From Gammaproteobacteria bacterium (lineage in GTDB: Bacteria; Pseudomonadota; Gammaproteobacteria; Pseudomonadales; Cellvibrionaceae): 64,000 bases of DNA. The stretch covers positions 806,001 to 870,000 of the forward strand of contig SEBU01000001.1 in the NCBI GenBank assembly GCA_004173475.1, written 5' to 3'. The position numbers were made by a program, and so were the translations under genes. How positions within the stretch are numbered: position 1 is the stretch's first letter; the number at the start of each line of letters is the position of its first letter. This document shows, piece by piece, positions 1 through 7,900 of this stretch. The notes beneath the pieces were generated by a model. That model made no database searches. It was not told the DNA's origin and saw only the letters and a list, made by a program, of their open reading frames with translations.

Positions 1-1423
1 CCGACAGTTCCAACATTTTCGGGTCAACCAGAATCAGCCTTACTTCTTTGGGCGTCGATTTATACAGCAAGCTCAGTAGCATGGAGTTCACGCCCACTGA
101 TTTACCCGAACCGGTGGTACCGGCAACAAGTAAATGCGGCATTTTGGCGAGGTCTGCAACGACGGGTTCGCCAGAAATGTCGTGGCCGAGTGCCATGGTA
201 AGCGGTGATTTAGCTTGGTCGTAGGCCTCCGATGAAATCACCTCACTTAAACGAACCATCTCGCGGTGTGCGTTTGGAATTTCCACGCCCATAACCGATT
301 TACCGGGAATGACCTCTACCACCCGCACAGAAACAACCGCGAGCGAGCGCGCTAGATCTTTCGCAAGACCAGAGATACGGCTGGCTTTAATGCCCGGTGC
401 AGGTTGGATTTCGAAACGAGTTACTACTGGACCCGGCTGTACAGAAACTACTTCGATCTCGATCCCGAAATCTTTGAGTTTCAACTCAAGCAACTTGGAC
501 ATGGCTTCGAGTGATTCTTTGGAATAGCCTTTGTCGCTGCGTTTGTCCGCTGGGTCTAACAAATTTAATGGTGGAAGCGTACCTTCAGCAGGTTCGATTG
601 AATCGAATAATGAAGGTTGTTTTTCTTTTTCCACCCGTGGACTTGGCACCGGCTTTTTCTTGGGCAGCTCGGTAATCACTACCGGAGCAATGCGCTTGGC
701 TTCGACTTTCGCGCGCTCTTCAACTACCTCTCTTCGATGTTGCTGCGCGACTACAGCGATGTTCTTTTCGTTCTTGTCACGCTGATATTGCACCCAGCGC
801 TCTTTAGCTTTTTCAAAACCGATCAAAGTCCAGCGGCCTAGTTCATCCATAAGCGCAAACCATGAAAGGTCGGTGAAAATAGTTAAGCCGAACAAAAACA
901 GTGCCAGCAATACGAGTGTGCCACCGGTGTAGCTGAAGGCGCCTTCTACTATGGTTGCTATACCGCTACCCAATAATCCGCCGTTGGAGTTCGGCAAAAC
1001 TGACTCACCACCGCTGAAATGCATGGCTGCGATACCGGTTCCCGAGAGCATCACAATCATCAAACCTACAAAGCGAATACTGACAAACAACCAGTCGATA
1101 GAACGCAAATGGGTGCGATCTTTGAAAATCAGGACAATCCGGTAAATCAGCATGAGCGGGAAAAGGTAGGCCATGTATCCGAAGAAACCAAAAAACACAT
1201 CGGACAACCAAGCTCCCACCCGCCCACCAAGGTTGGATAACTCGCCGTTGTCACCAGTGCTCCAATAACCGCCGTCGGCTGGGTCATAGCTGAACATGGC
1301 CAAGCACAGGTAAGTGGAGACGGCCAAAAGGCCTATAAGCAGACCTTCGCGAACTATGCGCAGCCCAAGATTATTAGCGGGTTCGGATACGGGGGGTTTA
1401 CGACTGGCGTTACTTTGTTTCAA
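1..1423 (-). CDS. ftsK: DNA translocase FtsK, N-terminal part (cut by window start)
   Basis: FtsK is the septum-anchored DNA pump that clears and aligns the chromosome ends for XerCD recombination during division. About 474 residues lie in the window and the frame stays open through base 1. The N-terminal part is hydrophobic with several membrane segments, then a charged linker rich in Pro/Lys/Arg, then the motor domain. A Walker A motif GTTGSGKS is encoded at 98-121, followed by LILVDPKMLELS, typical of FtsK. The start is taken as TTG at 1423, because an in-frame stop lies six codons upstream and an AGGA ribosome binding site sits just before it; no ATG is nearby. The C-terminal gamma domain is outside the window. 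Family assignment is firm, the TTG start fairly so. Confidence 0.93.
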   Translation of the reverse strand, partial: MKQSNASRKPPVSEPANNLGLRIVREGLLIGLLAVSTYLCLAMFSYDPADGGYWSTGDNGELSNLGGRVGAWLSDVFFGFFGYMAYLFPLMLIYRIVLIFKDRTHLRSIDWLFVSIRFVGLMIVMLSGTGIAAMHFSGGESVLPNSNGGLLGSGIATIVEGAFSYTGGTLVLLALFLFGLTIFTDLSWFALMDELGRWTLIGFEKAKERWVQYQRDKNEKNIAVVAQQHRREVVEERAKVEAKRIAPVVITELPKKKPVPSPRVEKEKQPSLFDSIEPAEGTLPPLNLLDPADKRSDKGYSKESLEAMSKLLELKLKDFGIEIEVVSVQPGPVVTRFEIQPAPGIKASRISGLAKDLARSLAVVSVRVVEVIPGKSVMGVEIPNAHREMVRLSEVISSEAYDQAKSPLTMALGHDISGEPVVADLAKMPHLLVAGTTGSGKSVGVNSMLLSLLYKSTPKEVRLILVDPKMLELS

Positions 1424-1636
1424 TGAGTTTTTCCTGACTTACTTATATCTAACCAACAAATAGGGAATCGTCACGTCCATACGGCTGATCCAATAGGCTG
1501 GCTCTAGCCTCTGAGGATCACGAATAGATGACATTTATTCTTGGCTACCTGGTTATTCTTTGGTTTCTAAATGTTTCGGACTTCTTAATAATTACGTTCA
1601 GGCCAGCATTTTAACAACCCATCGCTAAAACTAACA

Positions 1637-2533
1637 TTATTGCGATGCCAAACCTGCGTACCAGCATTCATTTACGCCTTTGAAACTGGTGCGATAGATA
1701 AACAAATTGCCTGCTTGCGGCTGTGCGGCCAGCGCTTCCTCACTTAGGCCTATACGCGCGCTGGTGACGAATAGTAAGTTCATATCATCACCACCAAATG
1801 CCATGCAGGTCGGTTGGCTGACTTCGGTTTTTAATTCGAAGATTGGGGTACCTTCCGCGTTGTAACGAACCAGCCTGCTACCGCCCCACTCTGCGTTCCA
1901 CAGGCAACCCTCTGCATCGATACAACTACCATCCGGCTCCACTGCATCGCGGGTTTGCACGAAGAGTTCGCCTTGCCCCAAGGTTCCAGATTGTGCCTCA
2001 AAATCATAAACTTTGATTTGGTGACTCGGCGAATCTGCATGATAGAGCTTTTTGGAATCCAGGCTCCAACACAGGCTATTAGATATGGTTAAGCCGCTCA
2101 AATGTTGCGTTGTTTTACCATTCTCATCGAGCTTGAACAAACCTGCGCTCTGATCGAGTGAAGTTTTTTGTTCTACGATAGAACCACACCAGAAACGCCC
2201 CTGACGATCAACTCGCCCATCATTTAAACGGTTACCCGTTAGATGAGCCTCCGGCTTGGCAATCCACTCAACGGCGCCCGTATTTTTATCAAACCATGCA
2301 AACCCGGAGGCAAGCGCAAGCAAAAGGCGCTCATCATTTTTCGCGAAAGCAAAGCAACCTACCGCTTCCGGAGTGTCCCACGTTTGTAATTGTTCGCTGG
2401 TAAGGTGATACCGATAAATTTTGGATGACTTGATATCGGTCCACCACACCGCTTGTTCGCGATGATTCCACTGTACGCCCTCACCTAAAATATTGGCGCA
2501 AGGGATCTGTGCAATAAGTTCTGTAGTATTCAC
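1637..2533 (-). CDS. SMP-30/gluconolactonase-family sugar lactonase
   Basis: This 298-residue protein belongs to the SMP-30/LRE beta-propeller family, which hydrolyses aldonolactones with a divalent metal. Family features seen are the N-terminal GEGVQW segment with the metal-ligand Glu, the LNDGRVDRQGRFWCGS segment, and EPDGSCIDAEGCLWNAEW, which supplies further metal ligands. It has no signal peptide, so it should be cytoplasmic. The start is a GTG. It lies downstream of an SDR dehydrogenase and a FadR-type regulator on the same strand, although a terminator separates it from the dehydrogenase. By context it probably opens the lactone made by that dehydrogenase (xylono-, arabino- or galactonolactone). 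The exact sugar cannot be read from the sequence. Confidence 0.85.
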   Translation of the reverse strand: MNTTELIAQIPCANILGEGVQWNHREQAVWWTDIKSSKIYRYHLTSEQLQTWDTPEAVGCFAFAKNDERLLLALASGFAWFDKNTGAVEWIAKPEAHLTGNRLNDGRVDRQGRFWCGSIVEQKTSLDQSAGLFKLDENGKTTQHLSGLTISNSLCWSLDSKKLYHADSPSHQIKVYDFEAQSGTLGQGELFVQTRDAVEPDGSCIDAEGCLWNAEWGGSRLVRYNAEGTPIFELKTEVSQPTCMAFGGDDMNLLFVTSARIGLSEEALAAQPQAGNLFIYRTSFKGVNECWYAGLASQ

Positions 2534-2607
2534 TGACTCGCTTTCTTAATAGATTCTTGTTAAATATGGCTTCAGCTGATCGTTGATTTAATTATTTGAT
2601 CCCGGCG

Positions 2608-2636
2608 AAATAAAAACGCCCCGGCTCGCGGGGCGT
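2608..2636 (-). terminator. Intrinsic terminator after the SDR gene
   Basis: A perfect 8-bp GC-rich stem (2616-2623 with 2629-2636) with a 5-base loop is followed on the minus strand by a T-rich stretch (2615-2608). It lies 23 bases past the SDR stop codon, so the lactonase gene downstream probably needs its own promoter or readthrough. Confidence 0.8.
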
Positions 2637-2658
2637 CAAAGACTAACATTTTTTTCAG

Positions 2659-3444
2659 TTAAATTCGCCCGCCATCCACAACCAATTCTTGCGACGTAAT
2701 CATCGCAGAATCATCGGACGCTAAAAATAACGCCAACTTGGCTACGTCGTGGGTTCCAAGACGCCGCTTCAAACAAATACGCTTCATTAGTTCAGCCTCC
2801 TCATCTTGCGATAACCATTTCTCCAATTGTTTAGGAGTGGCTACCCAACCGGGGAGAATTGAATTAACACGAATATTATCTGCGCCGAAATCCGTTGCCA
2901 AGGCTTTTGATATTCCCAATATTCCCGCTTTAGCGGCGATGTATCCGGCCAAATTGGGTGGGCTAAAATGGGTGTTGATAGACGAGATATTTATGATCGA
3001 TCCACCACCCAGTGCTTTCATCATAGGCTGGACGGTTTGCGCAGAAAAAAATACCGGGTGCAAATTTACAGCTAATCCCTGATGCCACTGCGCCTCAGTT
3101 AAGCTATGAGTTTCATAACGCTGATCGTTGGCTGCGTTATTGATCAATACGCTAATATTTCCCAATTGTTTTTGTACGTTATAAATACTCTCACGCAACG
3201 CATTTATATCGCTGACATCGCAGACTTGAAATAGAGGACGAGGCAGACCCTTTTCCGCTAACAATTTGCACAACTCAGCGGCGGCCTCAAGATCCACGTC
3301 TACAAAGGCTACGGATGCTTCCTGAACCAAAAAAGCTTCGACCAGGCTTGCGCCAATACCCGTGGCGCCGCCAGTGATAAAAATGGTGCGTCCTTTTAAG
3401 CTGGCATAGCGCGTGTAACCTTCGTGTGACGAATAGCTATACAT
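2659..3444 (-). CDS. SDR-family sugar dehydrogenase (aldose 1-dehydrogenase type)
   Basis: A classical short-chain dehydrogenase of 261 residues. The Rossmann motif is TGGATGIG near residues 25-32. An NNAAND segment stands where many SDRs have NNAG. The catalytic Ser lies in the ISSIN segment and the Tyr/Lys pair in YIAAK. The C-terminus ends VVDGGRI, as usual. The short tail and the overall pattern, including the LPGWVATPKQLEKWL segment, resemble the bacterial D-xylose/L-arabinose/galactose 1-dehydrogenases, which oxidise an aldose to its lactone with NAD(P). The neighbouring lactonase and FadR-type regulator support an oxidative, non-phosphorylative sugar route. A GAGG ribosome binding site precedes the ATG. 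The family is certain; the substrate is inferred. Confidence 0.85.
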   Translation of the reverse strand: MYSYSSHEGYTRYASLKGRTIFITGGATGIGASLVEAFLVQEASVAFVDVDLEAAAELCKLLAEKGLPRPLFQVCDVSDINALRESIYNVQKQLGNISVLINNAANDQRYETHSLTEAQWHQGLAVNLHPVFFSAQTVQPMMKALGGGSIINISSINTHFSPPNLAGYIAAKAGILGISKALATDFGADNIRVNSILPGWVATPKQLEKWLSQDEEAELMKRICLKRRLGTHDVAKLALFLASDDSAMITSQELVVDGGRI

Positions 3445-3511
3445 AGGGGGTACCTCTGTAAATTACATGCCCAACAACATCGGGTTATGTACGATCAAAA
3501 GAATCAAGTCA

Positions 3512-4240
3512 CTATTCCGTTGTGTCGGTTTTGGGTGACTGCTCTAATGACAAATTAATTAGTTGCATAACTTCATTCAGTAGATATTTGACCGCATCAG
3601 CGGCTGCGTCCTGGCGACCCGCGAGGATTTCATCGTAAATCTTCTTATGATCCTCATAGCTGGCGGTGAAAACACCTTTGAGCTGATTGGTGCTAGCGAT
3701 ACTGACTCTCAACGCGACCTGGATAAATTGGCGCAACTGTAAAAAGAAGCGGTTGTTACTCGCTGCGAGAATGGCGGTGTGAAATTCAATGTCAGCGCTA
3801 AGCGGATCGTCCTGACCCAAGTCAGCCTTGTGCATACGTGCGAGGGCATCGCCTATGGCTTTCATCTTGCTAATATCGTGATTGTTTTCGCAGGCAAGTC
3901 GCGCGGCTTCCGGCTCGATGGCTATCCTGAGCTGGGTAAATTCACGCAGTAAATCCAGTGATGGGCGCGCGTTCAAGGTCCAGGATAAAACGTCTGGATC
4001 AAACATATTCCACTGCGAACTCGGCATAACACGAATCCCCTGACGTGGACGTGATGCAAGCAAGCCTTTGGCAGTGAGCATTTTTACCGCCTCACGAGTC
4101 ACACTTCGACTGATATTAAACTGCTGGGACAATTCGGCCTCAGTAGGAAAACTTTTGTCGATAGCGTAGCTACCCTGGATGATAGCAGCACCAAGCTGAT
4201 GAGTAAGTTGGTGGGTGAGGTTGCGACCGGAATCAAGCAT
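3512..4240 (-). CDS. GntR-family regulator, FadR subfamily
   Basis: A 242-residue transcription factor with an N-terminal winged helix-turn-helix (about residues 10-75, containing FPTEAELSQQFNISRSVTREA) and an all-helical FCD ligand domain (about 90-230) with the usual metal-site Asp and His residues (DIEFHTAI and EDHKKIYDEI). The segment FDPDVLSWTL resembles sugar-acid regulators such as DgoR, which repress galactonate catabolism. It lies 67 bases upstream of the sugar dehydrogenase on the same strand and probably controls the cluster and itself. A pair of inverted repeats lies just upstream of its start. The effector is unknown but a sugar acid or lactone is likely by family. Confidence 0.88.
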   Translation of the reverse strand: MLDSGRNLTHQLTHQLGAAIIQGSYAIDKSFPTEAELSQQFNISRSVTREAVKMLTAKGLLASRPRQGIRVMPSSQWNMFDPDVLSWTLNARPSLDLLREFTQLRIAIEPEAARLACENNHDISKMKAIGDALARMHKADLGQDDPLSADIEFHTAILAASNNRFFLQLRQFIQVALRVSIASTNQLKGVFTASYEDHKKIYDEILAGRQDAAADAVKYLLNEVMQLINLSLEQSPKTDTTE

Positions 4241-4284
4241 GCTTTTTGCCTATTTATATTATGAATATACATTATATGCCGACT

Positions 4285-4316
4285 CCTTGGCGTCTGAATA
4301 GCCAAGCATACCAAGG
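4285..4316. promoter_or_regulatory. Inverted repeats upstream of the FadR-type regulator, possible operator
   Basis: Nested inverted repeats lie 45-76 bases upstream of the regulator start: CCTTGG (4285-4290) with CCAAGG (4311-4316), and TTGGC (4287-4291) with GCCAA (4301-4305). FadR-type regulators usually bind short palindromes in their own promoters, so this is a reasonable operator candidate. The assignment is inference. Confidence 0.3.
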
Positions 4317-4390
4317 CATTTCACAAGTTGCCGCGAAGGGTTTCGGAACTGCCAGTGGCAGCTTATGCGGGGGAATAAACGCAAGGCGAA

Positions 4391-4422
4391 AAAAAACCCA
4401 TAACAGAGGATATGGGTTTTTT
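4391..4422 (-). terminator. Terminator after phoU
   Basis: Perfect 12-bp inverted repeat (4391-4402 with 4411-4422) around an 8-base loop. Runs of A on one side and T on the other allow termination in both directions. It begins 17 bases after the phoU stop and closes the pst-phoU operon. Confidence 0.85.
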
Positions 4423-4438
4423 AAACGCAATTAAACAG

Positions 4439-5131
4439 TTATTTTTCGCTAACAAAATGACGAACGTCCTCGCCTTTCACCAGGTAAATTACGTATTGGG
4501 CTAAATTCCTTCCGTGATCGCCGATTCGCTCCAGGGCACGCAACGACCACATGATATTTAGAACCCGGGTAATGCTGCGAGGATCTTCCATCATGAAGGT
4601 GACAAGCTCGCGCATGGCCGTTCCGTATTCAAGGTCGACGGTGCGATCCATTTGTACCACTTCGTTTGCCATATCCACATCCAGACGCGCAAAGGCATCG
4701 AGCGCATCTTGCAACATCCGCGATACCAAACCACCTATGTGGCGAACCTCCACATAACCACGGGGCGCCATTCCCTCGGTGCTAAGCGCAATTGCCTGAC
4801 GTGCAATTTTGGTGGCTTCGTCGCCAATGCGCTCTAAATCGGTAATCGCTTTAGTTACGGCGATAACAAGACGCAAATCGCTCGCCGCAGGCTGGCGACG
4901 GGCCAGGATACGAATACACTCTTCGTCGATCGACATTTCCATAGAGTTAACGGTTTTGTCCGCGCGAACTACTTGTTCCGCGCGAACAGTATCGGCATCC
5001 ACAAGTGCAGTAATCGCATCATTGACCTGACGCTGCGCCATACCACCCATTTCAGACAAGTGTTTGCGAATATCGTCCAGCTCATTGTTGTATTGCTGTG
5101 ATATGTGATGAGTGTGGCTTGTAATATCCAT
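4439..5131 (-). CDS. phoU: Phosphate signalling protein PhoU
   Basis: PhoU is the cytoplasmic helical-bundle protein that links the PstSCAB transporter to the PhoR sensor kinase and keeps the Pho regulon off when phosphate is plentiful. The 230-residue protein has the two PhoU repeats, each with the acidic metal-binding pattern: DLRLVIAVTKAITDLERIGDE in the first and ALERIGDHGRNLAQYVIYL in the second. The ATG at 5131 is preferred over an upstream TTG at 5149, because GGGAG lies eight bases before the ATG and the family usually begins MDITSHT-like. It is the last gene of the pst operon and is followed by a strong terminator. Confidence 0.96.
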   Translation of the reverse strand: MDITSHTHHISQQYNNELDDIRKHLSEMGGMAQRQVNDAITALVDADTVRAEQVVRADKTVNSMEMSIDEECIRILARRQPAASDLRLVIAVTKAITDLERIGDEATKIARQAIALSTEGMAPRGYVEVRHIGGLVSRMLQDALDAFARLDVDMANEVVQMDRTVDLEYGTAMRELVTFMMEDPRSITRVLNIMWSLRALERIGDHGRNLAQYVIYLVKGEDVRHFVSEK

Positions 5132-5205
5132 GATCGGGACTCCCGCCAAAAAGCCTTAAAAGGCAAAATAAAATTAATAAATAAGCTTCAACTAAAAAGG
5201 GAATC

Positions 5206-5281
5206 GTCATCCTCGCGTAGCGGGGATCTAGCTGTTAACAGACTACAATCAAGAGCTGGATCCGCGCTACGCGAGGATGAC
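5206..5281. repeat. Long imperfect hairpin between phoU and pstB (REP/MITE-like)
   Basis: Two perfect 17-base arms (5206-5222 and 5265-5281) are followed inward by a second, nearly matching pair (5223-5233 and 5254-5264), leaving a loop of about 20 bases. There is no T tract, so it is not a simple terminator. The form suits a dispersed palindromic element placed inside an operon, where it could form a stable mRNA hairpin between pstB and phoU. Confidence 0.6.
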
Positions 5282-5345
5282 AACTCCCATGTAAATAAGT
5301 AACCAGCCAACTATCAATACTTACCACTCCCGTAAAAATTCATTT

Positions 5346-6122
5346 CTAACCGTAACGACCAGTAATGTAATCTTCAGTTTGTTTCTTGGTTGGATTAGTA
5401 AACAAAGTATCTGTATTACCGTATTCCACCAAATCGCCCATATACATAAACGCGGTGTAATCAGATACGCGCGCTGCTTGTTGCATATTGTGGGTAACGA
5501 TCACAATCGTGTATTTATCTTTTAGCTCGTAAATTAATTCTTCAATTTTTAACGTAGAAATAGGATCGAGAGCAGACGCTGGTTCATCGAGTAAAATAAC
5601 TTCCGGCTCAATAGCGACTGCACGTGCGATGACCAAACGTTGTTGCTGACCACCGGATAAACCAAATGCGTTATCGTGCAAACGATCTTTCACTTCATCC
5701 CACAGCGCAGCGCCGCGCAACGAATTTTCAACAACTGTATCCAATACACGTTTGGAATTCACGCCTTGCAAACGTAAACCGTAAGCAACATTTTCATAAA
5801 TAGTTTTTGGAAATGGATTTGGTTTTTGAAACACCATGCCGACTTGACGGCGCAATTCTGCAACATCTACTTTTTTGTCGTAGATATTATTTCCATCCAT
5901 TAGAATCTGGCCTTCAACGCGACATGAATCCACCAAATCATTCATGCGGTTGAAACAGCGCAACAATGTGGATTTTCCGCAACCAGACGGACCGATAAAA
6001 GCAGTAACCTTTTTTTCGGGAATTGAAAGACTTACATTGTTCAACGCGCGCTTTTGATCGTAATACAAATTGAGATTTTTTACTTCAAGCTTTATGTTTT
6101 CAGCAACTGCTGTATTTGTCAT
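5346..6122 (-). CDS. pstB: Phosphate ABC transporter ATP-binding protein PstB
   Basis: The ATPase of the high-affinity phosphate importer. It shows Walker [10 protein letters not shown], the Q-loop in [10 protein letters not shown], the signature LSGGQQQR, Walker [10 protein letters not shown] and the switch His in VIVTHNMQQ. It ends in RYG like other PstB proteins. The ATG at 6122 gives 258 residues, the family length; an upstream TTG at 6140 would add six residues without a better ribosome binding site. It sits between pstA and phoU on the minus strand. Confidence 0.96.
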   Translation of the reverse strand: MTNTAVAENIKLEVKNLNLYYDQKRALNNVSLSIPEKKVTAFIGPSGCGKSTLLRCFNRMNDLVDSCRVEGQILMDGNNIYDKKVDVAELRRQVGMVFQKPNPFPKTIYENVAYGLRLQGVNSKRVLDTVVENSLRGAALWDEVKDRLHDNAFGLSGGQQQRLVIARAVAIEPEVILLDEPASALDPISTLKIEELIYELKDKYTIVIVTHNMQQAARVSDYTAFMYMGDLVEYGNTDTLFTNPTKKQTEDYITGRYG

Positions 6123-6196
6123 AACCTTTGCCTGCTTCAATAACTATAATAGGACTGTCGATAATTGCACTGTAAATTCAGCGCTGTCATGAAAAT

Positions 6197-7885
6197 TTAA
6201 TCTGACGCGCTACGGTATTTTTCACGCAAGCTGTTACGAATTTTTATGGCCGTTACGTTGAGCGATACAATCAAGAGCACCAGAATCAATGAAGTTGCGT
6301 ATACCAAAGGCCGCGCAGCCTCAACGTTAGGACTCTGGAAACCAACGTCGTAGATATGAAAACCGAGGTGCATAATTTTTTGATCAAGGTGTAAGTAGGG
6401 GTAATTTCCATCCACCGGTAAGGCTGGCGCCAACTTCACAACACCCACCAACATAAGCGGAGCAACCTCGCCCGCCGCGCGCGCAATAGCGAGAATTAAA
6501 CCGGTCATCATTGCAGGCGTAGCAAGTGGTACTACCACTTTCCATAAGGTTTCTGTTTTCGTTGCGCCCAATGCCAAACTGCCTTGACGAATCGTGCTTG
6601 GAATACGCGACAAACCTTCTTCAGTGGAAACAATTACGATAGGGAGCGTTAAAAGCGCGAGTGTTAGCGACGCCCAAAATAATCCCGGTGTTCCAAACGT
6701 TGGCGAGGGTAAGGTTTCCGCGAAAAATAATTGATCAAGATTTCCGCCCAGGTAATACACAAAAAAGCCTAAACCAAAAACGCCGTACACAATTGAAGGA
6801 ACGCCAGCGAGATTGTAAACCGATATGCGAATCACCCTTAGGAACCAACCATCTTTTGCATATTCGCGTAAATAAATCGCCGCTAATACACCAAAGGGCG
6901 TCACTATAATTGCCATAATAATGACCATTATAAAAGTGCCAAAAATTGCGGGGAAAATGCCGCCTTCCGTGTTTGCCTCACGCGGCTCGGTTGTCATGAA
7001 TTCCCAAAAGCGTTTTAAATAATCGCTGGTTTTTGCCATTACGCTCATATCATTCGGGCGAGTAATACGAACCAAATGATCCCAAGGGAGGACAACTTCC
7101 TTCCCATCTGCAGTTTTAGCAATCAGCTGATCGCGTTTGACTTCTTGCGTAATGACATCGCGCTCACGCTTGATAACCTCATAATCCGCTTCAAGCGCCG
7201 CTTTTCGTTCAGCCAATTGCGCATCCGCTTCCGCGAGTTTTTCTGCGCTGGTGCCTTTTAATTCAAGGCGACGACGCTCCAGTTTTAATTCTTGAATTTC
7301 ATTATTTATCTTGCCGATTTTTACTTTTTCGATATGCGCAATTTCATCGTGCAGCTTAAGTGAGCGCTCAGTGCGTGCGTTTACCTCTTCCCAGAAATTT
7401 GGCGAATCATTTGTTAGAACCACTTTCCCGTTTTCGTTAATACCGACGAGGTAGCCGTAGAAATTTCCCCACTCGCGACGTTCAATGACAACGGCGTCCT
7501 TCGGGTATTTCCACTCATCCATACCGAGTTCCAACGTCCACATAAAATCGCGAGATGTAATATCGCGATTACCGAGCTTCATCAAATAACGTTTGATGAG
7601 TTCAATATCCTGCGGGACAGTAAAACCATTGTCACGAGCGATAACTGCCGAAATGACTTCATCGCGCACGACTTCGCCCATAACAATTTGTTTGTTACCG
7701 GCATTATCCGTAACACTGGTTTGAACAATTTCTGAGGGCCAGAAGTGACCAAAGCCGCGTACCGCAATGAGGCCCAAGAGCCCCACTACCATCAGCATAC
7801 ATAAGGTGACAGCACCGCCATTTAGCCAAATCCAGGGTGAACCACTTTTATACCAGAGCACGGGTGCCTTCAATAAATTTTTCAT
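6197..7885 (-). CDS. pstA: Phosphate ABC transporter permease PstA, long form
   Basis: One of the two membrane permeases of the phosphate importer. At 562 residues it is almost twice the length of E. coli PstA. The first membrane helix (about residues 21-44) is followed by a large soluble insert. This insert holds a charged coiled coil at about 175-255, rich in Glu, Lys and Arg. The usual permease domain then runs from about 310 to the end, with the ABC-coupling segment EEGLSRIPSTIRQGSLALGA. The insert lies between helix 1 and helix 2 and by topology should be periplasmic. Long PstA forms occur in Pseudomonas and relatives. The gene starts 16 bases after pstC. Confidence 0.94.
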   Translation of the reverse strand: MKNLLKAPVLWYKSGSPWIWLNGGAVTLCMLMVVGLLGLIAVRGFGHFWPSEIVQTSVTDNAGNKQIVMGEVVRDEVISAVIARDNGFTVPQDIELIKRYLMKLGNRDITSRDFMWTLELGMDEWKYPKDAVVIERREWGNFYGYLVGINENGKVVLTNDSPNFWEEVNARTERSLKLHDEIAHIEKVKIGKINNEIQELKLERRRLELKGTSAEKLAEADAQLAERKAALEADYEVIKRERDVITQEVKRDQLIAKTADGKEVVLPWDHLVRITRPNDMSVMAKTSDYLKRFWEFMTTEPREANTEGGIFPAIFGTFIMVIIMAIIVTPFGVLAAIYLREYAKDGWFLRVIRISVYNLAGVPSIVYGVFGLGFFVYYLGGNLDQLFFAETLPSPTFGTPGLFWASLTLALLTLPIVIVSTEEGLSRIPSTIRQGSLALGATKTETLWKVVVPLATPAMMTGLILAIARAAGEVAPLMLVGVVKLAPALPVDGNYPYLHLDQKIMHLGFHIYDVGFQSPNVEAARPLVYATSLILVLLIVSLNVTAIKIRNSLREKYRSASD

Positions 7886-7900
7886 AGTTGAATTCCCGTC

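Noticed and set aside
1465-1545. Possible degenerate copy of the 5206-5281 hairpin element
   Set aside because: Shares only about 11 bases (GGGAATCGTCA) and lacks the paired arms.
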